Part shown: piece after piece, positions 1 through 6,048 of the stretch
Layout of the letters: each line of letters opens with the position of its first letter
Numbering within the stretch: the first letter of the stretch is position 1
DNA from: Thermoplasmatales archaeon
GTDB lineage: Archaea; Thermoplasmatota; E2; UBA202; DSCA01
Direction: 5' to 3'
Length of the DNA stretch: 13,352 bases
NCBI GenBank assembly: GCA_011049295.1
Contig: DSCA01000074.1
Coordinates: 1-13,352, forward strand
Notes under the pieces: generated by a model
The model's database searches: none
Seen by the model: only the letters and a program-made list of their open reading frames with translations
What the model was told of the DNA's origin: nothing
Program-made: the position numbers and the translations under genes

Positions 1-99
1 GACTTTGACAACGACGGCCTGCTGGAGATACACGCCGGGGCGGTGGGGGTGGAGGAGGGCCAATCCTACAAGGCCTGGATATTCAAGTACGGGCTGTAG
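1..99 (+). CDS. C-terminal fragment of an FG-GAP/VCBS-like repeat protein
   Basis: The frame is open from the first base and ends at TAG 97-99, giving the last 32 residues of a protein whose start lies outside the window. The fragment begins with DFDNDGLLEI, an Asp/Asn-rich loop of the kind that binds calcium in FG-GAP/VCBS beta-propeller repeats (D-x-D-x-D-G-x-x-E), and ends WIFKYGL. Such repeats are usually found in secreted or surface proteins. The family call rests on one short loop, so the overall function cannot be stated. It converges on the PhoU/RCK_C pair with only 24 bases between the stop codons. Confidence 0.6.
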   Translation, partial: DFDNDGLLEIHAGAVGVEEGQSYKAWIFKYGL

Positions 100-123
100 C
101 CCTCCGCTCCCCCCTCGTCCCTT

Positions 124-705
124 CTATATCTCCTGGTCTCCTCCCGACGCCAGGGCCGAAAAGTGAGCCATTCCCTCGCGGACGCCCCGGGCCAGCACCA
201 CGTCTCCCTCCCGCAGCACGGTGTCTTTTTCCACTTCGTACAGCCAGCGGCCGCCCCTCTTGATGGCGATAATCCACATGCCTGTCTTGGAGGCCAGTTC
301 AATGTCGCCCAGCTTTTTATCCCTGAGCACAGAAGAGGGAGCGATTTTTTCCCGTACGAATACTTCGTCTGATTCCAGTATGCTCTCCTTGATGATGGGA
401 TGGAGCTCCACGTCCCTGAGCTGGATGTCGGATATGGCCCGGGCGCTGTCCGCAATCATCTCCGAGCATATGGCAAGTTGAATCATGGCCATGGCCTCGT
501 CCACGTCCAGCTGGTCGTTGCGCACGTCCTGGATGGCCAGGCGCTGAAACCGCTCGTTGAGATCGTCTATGAATTCCTCCAGTTCGTATACCTCTTCGGC
601 CAAATCCCGGTTGTCGTAGATGATGGAGGAATAGGCCAGGTCCACCATGAACTCAGCCTTTTCTTTCATCTCCAGCAGCATCTCCTCTGCTTCCTGCTCG
701 CTCAT
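124..705 (-). CDS. PhoU + RCK_C (TrkA-C) domain protein, second of a tandem pair
   Basis: This is a 193-residue soluble protein. Residues about 7-103 are an acidic helical bundle of the PhoU type. Residues about 113-190 form an RCK_C (TrkA C-terminal) domain with the typical LREGDVVLARG strand-turn near 164-174. The combination matches COG3273. RCK_C domains bind small ligands and gate cation channels or transporters; the ligand here is unknown. No membrane segment is present, so any channel partner must be another protein. The ATG (705-703) overlaps the stop of the upstream paralogue by 4 nt (ATGA) and is preceded by a strong GGAGGTG at 717-711, so the two are co-translated. It shares the (V/I)DLAYS motif near the N-terminus and the RCK_C core with its partner, which suggests duplication and probably heteromeric assembly. 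Confidence 0.8.
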   Translation of the reverse strand: MSEQEAEEMLLEMKEKAEFMVDLAYSSIIYDNRDLAEEVYELEEFIDDLNERFQRLAIQDVRNDQLDVDEAMAMIQLAICSEMIADSARAISDIQLRDVELHPIIKESILESDEVFVREKIAPSSVLRDKKLGDIELASKTGMWIIAIKRGGRWLYEVEKDTVLREGDVVLARGVREGMAHFSALASGGDQEI

Positions 706-1322
706 TCCAGCACCTCCTCTGCTCCCTGGAAAAACCGGTTCAGCTGGTCCAGGCCCTCCTCCGGACCTATGCCGATGGCCACGTCTCCCTCCCGGAGCGT
801 CACGTGTTTGGGGCTGTACAGCCAGCGCTGACCCCGCCGCAGGGCCACGATTCGCACCCCTGTCTCGGATGACACGCGCAGGTTGGCCAGGCTTCTCCCC
901 ACGGCGTTGGAGGCGCCGGCGATGTGCATTTTCTGTATCATCTCGTCCGACTCCCGGAGCAGGCGGGGGAGGAGGGGTTTCTGCAGCTTGACAGACATCA
1001 GTTTGACGATGTCTCCGGCCGCGTTGGAGATGGCCTTAGCGGCCTCCGCCATCTGGAGAATGCCGGCCAGCTTTTCCGCGTCCTCCTTGTCCCGGGCCGC
1101 CAGCAGGGCCATGATGCGCACGTGGTAGTTGAGCGTGTCCATCTGGCTCTCCAGGTACTTGACCTCCTCGGCGATTTCGGCGTTGTTGAACAGGATGGCC
1201 GAGTAGGCCAGGTCTATCATCAGCTCGGAGATGTTTTTCATCTCCACCAGCAGCTCCTTGATGCTGGTAGGCTCGTATTCTATCTCTTCAAATTCGGGTT
1301 CTTTCCACCAGGGTAGTTTCAT
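702..1322 (-). CDS. PhoU + RCK_C (TrkA-C) domain protein, first of a tandem pair
   Basis: This is a 206-residue paralogue of the downstream gene. A short N-terminal extension rich in Trp, Pro and Glu (1-19) precedes a PhoU-like helical region (about 20-112) with IDLAYSAIL near 36-44. An RCK_C domain follows (about 130-198) with TLREGDVAIGIG at 175-186. The ATG at 1322 is preferred over an in-frame TTG at 1334 because a TATA-like TATTTAAA lies at 1355-1348, placing transcription start about 4 nt upstream of the ATG and inside any TTG-started product. As in other COG3273 proteins, a role in sensing or gating cation transport is likely from family knowledge. The expected transporter or channel gene is not adjacent. 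Regulation by its own promoter in the gap after the Ntn-hydrolase gene is likely. Confidence 0.8.
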   Translation of the reverse strand: MKLPWWKEPEFEEIEYEPTSIKELLVEMKNISELMIDLAYSAILFNNAEIAEEVKYLESQMDTLNYHVRIMALLAARDKEDAEKLAGILQMAEAAKAISNAAGDIVKLMSVKLQKPLLPRLLRESDEMIQKMHIAGASNAVGRSLANLRVSSETGVRIVALRRGQRWLYSPKHVTLREGDVAIGIGPEEGLDQLNRFFQGAEEVLE

Positions 1323-1345
1323 GCTTGCTTCCAATAATCTTGCAT

Positions 1346-1360
1346 GGTTTAAATACGTAT
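1346..1360 (-). promoter_or_regulatory. TATA promoter of the PhoU/RCK_C pair
   Basis: Reading the minus strand, GTATTTAAACC (1356-1346) forms an archaeal TATA box. Its centre is about 28-30 nt from the ATG at 1322, giving a leader of only a few bases. It lies in the 95-base gap behind the stop of the Ntn-hydrolase gene, so the pair can be transcribed independently. Confidence 0.55.
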
Positions 1361-1417
1361 CGACCTTCCATACCCGGCGGGCCTCTGTGTCTCCTCTGGT
1401 TGGCGGTCTGCACCCAC

Positions 1418-3085
1418 TCAGGAGTTGACGAGGGGCTGAAGCAACCCCTCCCTATTTTGAAGATAAAGGGCATCTTTTTCCTTCCCGGCAGACAGCAGAT
1501 ACCGGGCATCGGCGAGATGGATTTCGTCCTCCTGCGTCCGGATGTCCAGCAGCTCGCCGCCCAGTTTCCAGGCCGGGTTCTGGGGCAGATGGCTCAGGTT
1601 CAGCCACATCTTCTGTATGGCCAGGGCCTCCATCTGTATCTCCAGGTCGGTCAGGGTCAGCAGCCGGACGGCCTGGTCCCGTTTGCCCTGGGCCAGGAGA
1701 CCCAGTGCCTCCCGTTCCGCCTCTGCCACTTTTTCCATGAAACGCTGCTCTGGCCCGGCGAACATCCGGCTGAGGTTTCCGTGGCCGTACTGCTGAAGGA
1801 GCTGCAGGGCCACCCGGTGGGCCTCCCCGCTCTCGTAGGGGTCGTAGATGTCCTCGGCGCAAATGTGCACCGGCACGTAGATGGCGCTGCACTGGTCGGG
1901 GGCAAACCACAGGCAGCTGAGCACGTCAGGGTGGGCAGCGGGGATGCGGTACACGGTGGCCGCCTCATAACCTCCCTGGCACATGCCCCGCAGGCCGCCC
2001 AGCTCGGCGCTGTGCAGACGAGACCAGTTCATCATGTCTCTCACCGTTATGTCTCCCTGCCGGGCCCGGATGTGGTCCCTCATTTTGTTTTCCCAGGCGT
2101 AGTAGTGGTAGCACAGGGAGAGATGCACCCGGTTGTCTCTGATTTCCTGAACCTCCACGTAGAAGCTGCCCAGGTGAGCGGCGGCACCCGGTGCCAGGTC
2201 CTGCTGACCGCCCAGGGGAAAGCACCGGAGGGTGGCCGCGTCGCCGTCCACCTTCGCCACCCGGATGCCGCTTATCCCTCCCAGCCGGATGACGTCGCCC
2301 TGCTCCGCCCAGCCCTGAAAGGTGGCATTGAAGGCCTCGGCCACCAGCAGGGGATACAGGACGTGGACATCCCACAGCGCCTTGGGGTAATTGGACTGTA
2401 CCTCCACATCGGCTACCTCGCGAACCCGGTAGGTGTAGGCATCTGCCTCCACCACCCGCCCCCCGTGGGGCCCGGCCACGAAGATGTTCTCCGGAACGCC
2501 GGTGCAGTGGAGCCTGTCGATGGCCTCCACGGTGAGCAACTCCACCGCCTCCTCCAGGGTGTCTGCGGACTGGGCGGCATAGCGCATCCAGTCGAAGTCG
2601 TCCCAGGCGTGCCGGGTGGGATTGACCCGGTAGGAGAGGGTATCCGCGTCTCCCAACGCCAGCCCGGCCTGGGTGAGCAGCATCCCCGGCTTGGTCACGT
2701 TGGGGGGAACGTCCCCGGCGGTGGTGGTGCCGATGAACCGGTGCTCGACCGTGAAGTGCAGGGGGAAGCCGGTCCAGGGGTGGTGGTACTGGTACCGGTA
2801 TCCGGCGGGGATGAAGCACAGCACCTGGAGCCCGGGGCGCGCCGGGTCCCGCACCTTGAGCAGCAGGGTGCAGTCTCCCCGGGTTGCCCCGTTGACGGCC
2901 AGAATGTTCTTGCATCCGGAGCTGTAGCCACCAGAGAGGTCAGGGTGCACCTTGCTTTCTGCCCAGAGAACCGGGGAGAGTGTTTCCCCGTCGGAGTCGG
3001 AAAAACCGGGGACGCCGGTGATCGCCGCCGGGCTCAGCAGGAGCAGAGCCATGATGCCGGCCACGATGAGCCGCAGTGCCTCCAT
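1418..3085 (-). CDS. secreted Ntn-hydrolase, C45/C69-like acyltransferase/peptidase
   Basis: This 555-residue protein has an N-terminal hydrophobic signal-like segment (about 5-22). The segment SSGCKNILAVNGAT (55-68) resembles the start of cysteine Ntn-hydrolases (acyl-CoA:6-aminopenicillanate acyltransferase C45, dipeptidase C69), in which a Gly-Cys bond is cut autocatalytically and the freed Cys becomes the nucleophile. Here that would be Gly57|Cys58. Supporting core segments are GLALGDADT (141-149), INPTR-like VNPTRHAWDDFDW (154-166), TGVPENIFVAGP (195-206) and SNYPKALW (231-238). A charged helical region forms the C-terminal quarter. The product is expected outside the membrane, hydrolysing amide bonds in peptides or acylated amines; the substrate is unknown. 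ATG 3085 was chosen because the TATA box TTTATATC (3112-3105) places transcription start at or next to it. The 61 in-frame codons further upstream overlap the promoter and are rejected. Confidence 0.75.
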   Translation of the reverse strand: MEALRLIVAGIMALLLLSPAAITGVPGFSDSDGETLSPVLWAESKVHPDLSGGYSSGCKNILAVNGATRGDCTLLLKVRDPARPGLQVLCFIPAGYRYQYHHPWTGFPLHFTVEHRFIGTTTAGDVPPNVTKPGMLLTQAGLALGDADTLSYRVNPTRHAWDDFDWMRYAAQSADTLEEAVELLTVEAIDRLHCTGVPENIFVAGPHGGRVVEADAYTYRVREVADVEVQSNYPKALWDVHVLYPLLVAEAFNATFQGWAEQGDVIRLGGISGIRVAKVDGDAATLRCFPLGGQQDLAPGAAAHLGSFYVEVQEIRDNRVHLSLCYHYYAWENKMRDHIRARQGDITVRDMMNWSRLHSAELGGLRGMCQGGYEAATVYRIPAAHPDVLSCLWFAPDQCSAIYVPVHICAEDIYDPYESGEAHRVALQLLQQYGHGNLSRMFAGPEQRFMEKVAEAEREALGLLAQGKRDQAVRLLTLTDLEIQMEALAIQKMWLNLSHLPQNPAWKLGGELLDIRTQEDEIHLADARYLLSAGKEKDALYLQNREGLLQPLVNS

Positions 3086-3104
3086 GAAAGCTTTATCTGA
3101 CGGC

Positions 3105-3117
3105 GATATAAATATCC
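3105..3117 (-). promoter_or_regulatory. TATA promoter for the Ntn-hydrolase gene
   Basis: TTTATATC (3112-3105 on the minus strand) is centred about 24 nt from the ATG at 3085, the geometry of a leaderless archaeal transcript. The box sits inside the inverted repeat GATAT-AA-ATATC (3105-3116), which could also be a protein-binding site. Confidence 0.6.
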
Positions 3118-3144
3118 ATCGAACGGCTGCCAAAAAAATGCAAG

Positions 3145-3183
3145 ATATATTTATAGTGGGGTGTGCATTGCAGGGCGAGGTGA
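3145..3183 (+). promoter_or_regulatory. TATA promoter and Shine-Dalgarno of the RAM/transporter operon
   Basis: ATATTTATAG (3147-3156) is a TATA box that predicts transcription start near 3175-3178. The leader would be about ten bases and consist almost entirely of the Shine-Dalgarno GAGGTGA (3177-3183), four bases before the GTG at 3188. It is divergent to the Ntn-hydrolase promoter. Confidence 0.55.
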
Positions 3184-3187
3184 AAAT

Positions 3188-3427
3188 GTGATAAAGGCCT
3201 ACATCATGATACTGGTGTATGTGGGCAAGCTGGCCGAGGTGCTCAACAAACTGCGCACCATAGAGCACATCGAGAGCATCGCGGTGACCGCCGGGGACTA
3301 CGACCTCATTGTCAAGGTGAGCGTGGACAGTCTGGAGACCCTTATGGAGGTCACGGACCAGATACAGATGGTGGGCAACATCAAGCGGACCACCACCACG
3401 GTCATCGAAAAAGAGATTTCAGTATGA
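3188..3427 (+). CDS. stand-alone Lrp/AsnC ligand-binding (RAM) domain protein
   Basis: This 79-residue protein consists only of the alpha/beta RAM domain of Lrp/AsnC regulators and has no helix-turn-helix. It shows the beta-alpha-beta-beta-alpha-beta pattern: strand AYIMILVYVG, helix LAEVLNKLRTI, strand IAVTAGDYDLIVKVSV containing the hallmark G-x-YD turn, helix ETLMEVTDQIQ, strand TTTTVIEKE. RAM domains bind amino acids or similar small ligands at dimer interfaces and assemble into dimers and octamers. GTG 3188 was chosen because GAGGTGA lies 4 nt upstream and the transcription start predicted from the TATA box lies at 3175-3178. An earlier in-frame GTG at 3161 would lie upstream of the transcript. 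The stop overlaps the ATG of the transporter gene by 4 nt, and that transporter ends in a second RAM domain, so the two products probably interact. Confidence 0.85.
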   Translation: MIKAYIMILVYVGKLAEVLNKLRTIEHIESIAVTAGDYDLIVKVSVDSLETLMEVTDQIQMVGNIKRTTTTVIEKEISV

Positions 3428-4653
3428 GAATCCGCATCCGAAAAAAATACCTCTTTTACGCCCTGGTCATGGGCTCCGCCGTGCTGGGAGCGGTCACCGC
3501 CTCCCTGGACAGCATCATCTCCCAGGACCACATTCCCAACTCCTGGGTGTTCGGCAGTGCCGCCATGCTGGTGGGCATCGTTGTCACCTTCGCCATTGCC
3601 CTCCTGCTCTCCCTTCCCCTGGGCGCCAAAAACCTGGGCTCCCGCATCGACCCCTCGTTCCGGCGGCTGCGTCTCCCCCGGAGGGAGGAGGTTCCCTATC
3701 ATCTGCTGGCGGGCATCGGCAACGCGGTGACCACCCTGGGATATTTCTACGTGGTGTCCGTGTTCGTGGACCCCTCCTCCGTGCTCCCCTTCTTCCAGGT
3801 GGTGATTCTGTATCTGCTGGTGGTGGAGTCCCTGTCCGAAAAGGACGCCCCCACTCTGGCCGAGGTGGAATCCTCCATCGTGGTCACCTTCGGGGCCATC
3901 CTGGCCTCTATCTCCCTCACCGGCTCCTTCAACGTGGAGGTCCTGCTGGTGATCTTCGTGGTCATGAACCCCGGGTGGGTGCTGCTGGCTATCTACCAGC
4001 GCAAGCTGAAGCTTATGCGTATCGACGGCGGCTACAACGACGCCATCAACATCCGGGTGTGGAACGTGGTGTTCACCGCCCTGTTTCTGGTGCTGGCGGT
4101 GTTCGTGTACAACCCCCGCTATTTTTCTGACTCGCTGCAGGCATCGGTGGAGGTCTTCTGGTGGCTGGCCCTGACCATGGCGGTTACCTTTTTCGCCTAC
4201 ATCCTGTACATCCGGGGCCTAGGAATCGGCAAGGCCTCCATAACCCAGGCGGTGAAGGCCTCCACCATCCTCTTCGGCATCCCCCTGTCCCTGGCCCTGG
4301 CCGACTACCTGGATTACTCCTTCTCCGCCACTCCCACCCTGCTGGCCATCAAGCTGATGGGAATCGTGCTGGTGGTGCTGGGGGTCTCCAGCTTCGCCCT
4401 CACCGAGGTGAAGGCCTACGTGTTCATCAACGCCAAGGGGGGCTACGCCATGCGGGACCTGATGCAGCAGGTGTGGCGTATTCGGGGGGTAACCTCGGTG
4501 TCCGTCCTGGCCGGCAAGTACGACATGATGGCCAAAATCCGCATTCGCACCCTGGGCAAGGGCTACGAAAAGGTCATCCGCAAGCTGGAGGACATTGAGG
4601 GCATCAGCGAGTTCAACTGGCAGTCCATCCTCAAGGAATGGGAGGACATCTAG
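3424..4653 (+). CDS. DMT/EamA-like ten-helix transporter with C-terminal RAM domain
   Basis: This 409-residue protein has about ten hydrophobic helices (approximately 10-30, 43-65, 93-113, 117-135, 150-168, 171-190, 213-230, 244-264, 277-294, 305-326), the number expected for drug/metabolite transporters. The late segments resemble EamA proteins (ILYIRGLGIGKAS at 260-272, an FGIPLSL helix, LMGIVLVVLG at 311-320). Residues about 330-406 form a soluble Lrp/AsnC-type RAM domain: AYVFINAKGG, a helix, VLAGKYDMMAKIRIR with the G-x-YD turn, a helix, then a final strand. This domain should lie in the cytosol. The ATG overlaps the stop of the small RAM gene (ATGA), so translation is coupled. Family knowledge suggests export or import of an amino acid or metabolite; allosteric control by the RAM domain is my inference. 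The EamA assignment is weaker than the RAM assignment. Confidence 0.8.
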   Translation: MRIRIRKKYLFYALVMGSAVLGAVTASLDSIISQDHIPNSWVFGSAAMLVGIVVTFAIALLLSLPLGAKNLGSRIDPSFRRLRLPRREEVPYHLLAGIGNAVTTLGYFYVVSVFVDPSSVLPFFQVVILYLLVVESLSEKDAPTLAEVESSIVVTFGAILASISLTGSFNVEVLLVIFVVMNPGWVLLAIYQRKLKLMRIDGGYNDAINIRVWNVVFTALFLVLAVFVYNPRYFSDSLQASVEVFWWLALTMAVTFFAYILYIRGLGIGKASITQAVKASTILFGIPLSLALADYLDYSFSATPTLLAIKLMGIVLVVLGVSSFALTEVKAYVFINAKGGYAMRDLMQQVWRIRGVTSVSVLAGKYDMMAKIRIRTLGKGYEKVIRKLEDIEGISEFNWQSILKEWEDI

Positions 4654-4687
4654 GGGTCTTGAAAACCGTGCGGTCAGGGCTGCCCCT

Positions 4688-4840
4688 TCAGCCGCCGGTA
4701 TTCCCTGTCCGCCATCCGGTCCACCGGGCACGCTCCGGCGAAGGCGTCCGGGAGTGGGAGGTAATCCCGATGCCCCAGCCGAGCAGGGACAACACGAACC
4801 AGGGGAGGCCCCCGCCCGCCGGCGTAGTTCCTCGTCCCAT
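4688..4840 (-). CDS. possible small membrane protein, perhaps frameshifted (2TM-like)
   Basis: From ATG 4840 the minus strand encodes 50 residues with one hydrophobic stretch, LPWFVLSLLGWGIGITSH. This resembles the second helix of small 2TM-domain proteins, where a GWGIG motif is typical. The start lies about 22 nt from the symmetric TATA element near 4857-4868, consistent with a leaderless transcript. After the helix this frame degenerates to a basic tail. A neighbouring frame, which ends at 4674, instead gives an ordered, charged end (MADREYRRLKGQP) that looks like a SHOCT-type C-terminus. A one-base frameshift, real or from assembly, could therefore separate two parts of one gene. The first helix of a normal 2TM domain is missing. 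The region could also be non-coding. Confidence 0.35.
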   Translation of the reverse strand: MGRGTTPAGGGLPWFVLSLLGWGIGITSHSRTPSPERARWTGWRTGNTGG

Positions 4841-4856
4841 GCCATGGCCCGCCAAC

Positions 4857-4868
4857 CATTTAAATATG
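4857..4868. promoter_or_regulatory. near-palindromic TATA element serving the phosphorylase gene
   Basis: CATTTAAATATG contains the perfect palindrome ATTTAAAT (4858-4865). On the plus strand TTTAAATA (4859-4866), preceded by AACCA as a BRE-like element, is centred 24-25 nt before the ATG at 4887 and predicts a leaderless transcript. On the minus strand TATTTAAA is centred about 22 nt before an ATG at 4840. Confidence 0.6.
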
Positions 4869-4886
4869 CTGCTCTGATGTACGGTC

Positions 4887-5633
4887 ATGCGCATCGGGAT
4901 TATCGGGGGCACCGGCATCTACACATACGAGGGAAACATGGTGTCCGTGGATACCGCCTATGGCAGCGTGGAGGTGGTTCACGCCGTTCAGGGGGACCAT
5001 ACCGTGTTTTTTGTGCCCCGGCACGGCGCCGGTCACGTGCTTCCCCCCCACCGGGTCAACCATCGGGCCAACCTGCAGGCTCTGGCCGACTGCCATGTGG
5101 ACCGCGTTATTGGCATCACCACCGTGGGCTCCCTGCGGGAGGACATCGCTCCCGGTACGCTGTTTGTGCCTGCCGATTTCGTGGACTTCACGGTGAGCCG
5201 TCCCACCTTTTTTGACCGGGGGGCGGTACACGTGGACATGAGCCAGCCCTTCTGCCCGGAGGTACGCCAGGCCGTTCTGGCCGCCGCCCGCGCCCGGGGG
5301 GAGGTGGCGGAGGGCGTCTATGCCTGCACGTCGGGCCCCCGGTTTGAGACCCCGGCGGAGGTGGCCCTGCTGCGGCGGTTTGCCCACGTGGTGGGTATGA
5401 CCCTGGCCCCGGAGGCCACCCTAGCCCGGGAGCGGGGACTGTGCTATGCCTCGCTGTCCGTGGTTTCCAACCTGGCCGCCGGGTTGCAGGAGGTGCTTCC
5501 CGCCGAGGAAATCGCTGCCATCTACGACCGCATGAGACCGGTGGCCATGGATGTGCTGGAGGAAACCATTGCCTCTCTTCCCCGGGAGCGGGCCTGCGGC
5601 TGCCGGGGGGCATTCGAGCGGGGCGCCCTGTAG
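4887..5633 (+). CDS. MTAP/MTIP-family nucleoside phosphorylase
   Basis: This 248-residue protein belongs to the trimeric purine nucleoside phosphorylase/MTA phosphorylase family, which splits a purine nucleoside with phosphate into free base and (5-methylthio)ribose 1-phosphate. Visible motifs are GGTG (7-10), PRHGAGH (44-50) and PPHRVNHRAN (53-62) for phosphate and ribose, CTSGPRFETPAE (147-158), and GMTLAPEA (170-177). In adenine-specific MTA phosphorylases the base pocket has a DYD motif. Here the same place reads SNLAAG (194-199), with Asn195, as in enzymes for 6-oxopurines such as methylthioinosine phosphorylase. I therefore favour methylthioinosine (or inosine/guanosine) over methylthioadenosine. 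The ATG lies 24-25 nt after the TATA centre, so the mRNA is probably leaderless. Length is normal for the family, and the Cys/Arg-rich tail (CGCRGAFERGAL) lies outside the core. It appears monocistronic. Confidence 0.88.
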   Translation: MRIGIIGGTGIYTYEGNMVSVDTAYGSVEVVHAVQGDHTVFFVPRHGAGHVLPPHRVNHRANLQALADCHVDRVIGITTVGSLREDIAPGTLFVPADFVDFTVSRPTFFDRGAVHVDMSQPFCPEVRQAVLAAARARGEVAEGVYACTSGPRFETPAEVALLRRFAHVVGMTLAPEATLARERGLCYASLSVVSNLAAGLQEVLPAEEIAAIYDRMRPVAMDVLEETIASLPRERACGCRGAFERGAL

Positions 5634-5655
5634 GCCTTCTTCACGGCAGTTCCAT

Positions 5656-5711
5656 CAATAGTCTTAAATATTGCTATAATATTATTGCTTTTCACCAAAA
5701 TATTGAGGTGA
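5656..5711 (+). promoter_or_regulatory. AT-rich promoter/operator region of the wHTH-permease operon
   Basis: This AT-rich island contrasts with its GC-rich surroundings. A TATA-like TTAAATAT (5664-5671) predicts transcription start near 5692, leaving a leader of about 24 nt that carries the Shine-Dalgarno GAGGTGA (5705-5711). AATATT occurs three times, at 5667-5672, 5678-5683 and 5699-5704. The starts are 11 and 21 bases apart, that is one and two helical turns. CAATA (5656-5660) and TATTG (5669-5673) form an inverted repeat across the TATA box. Binding by the downstream wHTH protein is inferred. Confidence 0.5.
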
Positions 5712-5715
5712 TGAG

Positions 5716-6048
5716 TTGTGTGACACCCATTCCTGCACCCCACCCCCCGATGCCCACCCCCGGTGGCTTCAGATACGCCGGCTGGCCAGAGCCCTCCGGG
5801 TCCGCACCCGCTGGGACATCATCGAGTTCATCGGCCGGGGTGAAAAGAGCACCACCGAGATTTTTGACCATCTCCGGCGGAGGGGCGAGCAGCTGACCGT
5901 CCAGGGGCTGTACTACCACCTGGCGGAGCTCAAAAAGGCGGACATCATCGAGGTGGCCGGATACCTGGAGGAGGGCGGCGGCGCCCCCCAGAAGAGGTGG
6001 AGGCTGAAGACCACCACCCTGGTCATCGACCTCCTGGAGGGGCCATGA
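5716..6048 (+). CDS. ArsR-like winged-helix regulator
   Basis: This 110-residue protein has a winged helix-turn-helix at about 20-98: helices RRLARALRV and RTRWDIIEFIG, the turn helix STTEIFDHL, the recognition region LTVQGLYYHLAELKKADII (60-78), and a wing ending KRWRL. The TTG start at 5716 is the only initiator before an in-frame stop at 5704-5706, and GAGGTGA lies 4 nt upstream. The ATG at 5711 is in a different frame. The first 14 residues contain Cys2, His5, Cys7, Asp12 and His14, a possible metal or metalloid site. The rest has no Cys, and binding is not shown by sequence alone. The stop overlaps the first permease gene by 4 nt (ATGA), so it probably controls that operon and its own promoter. 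Confidence 0.8.
   Translation: MCDTHSCTPPPDAHPRWLQIRRLARALRVRTRWDIIEFIGRGEKSTTEIFDHLRRRGEQLTVQGLYYHLAELKKADIIEVAGYLEEGGGAPQKRWRLKTTTLVIDLLEGP

Noticed and set aside
1325..3100. Long plus-strand open frame of about 590 codons opposite the Ntn-hydrolase
   Set aside because: Its translation has no recognisable motif and is rich in Gly, His, Val and Gln, while the minus strand shows a signal peptide, Ntn motifs and a well-placed promoter. It is an antisense shadow of GC-rich coding DNA.
3161..3187. GTG start nine codons earlier for the free RAM protein
   Set aside because: It lies upstream of the transcription start predicted from the TATA box and lacks a ribosome site; GTG 3188 has GAGGTGA four bases before it.
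4654..4886. Possible structured RNA or terminator in the 233-base gap
   Set aside because: No tRNA-like fold, T-run terminator or recognisable riboswitch core was seen; only the TATA element and the doubtful small frame stand out.
5997..6044. Upstream start for the first permease, adding 16 residues
   Set aside because: It lies well inside the wHTH gene and adds a His/Pro/Gly-rich hydrophilic stretch; ATG 6045 has the ATGA overlap and a ribosome site.
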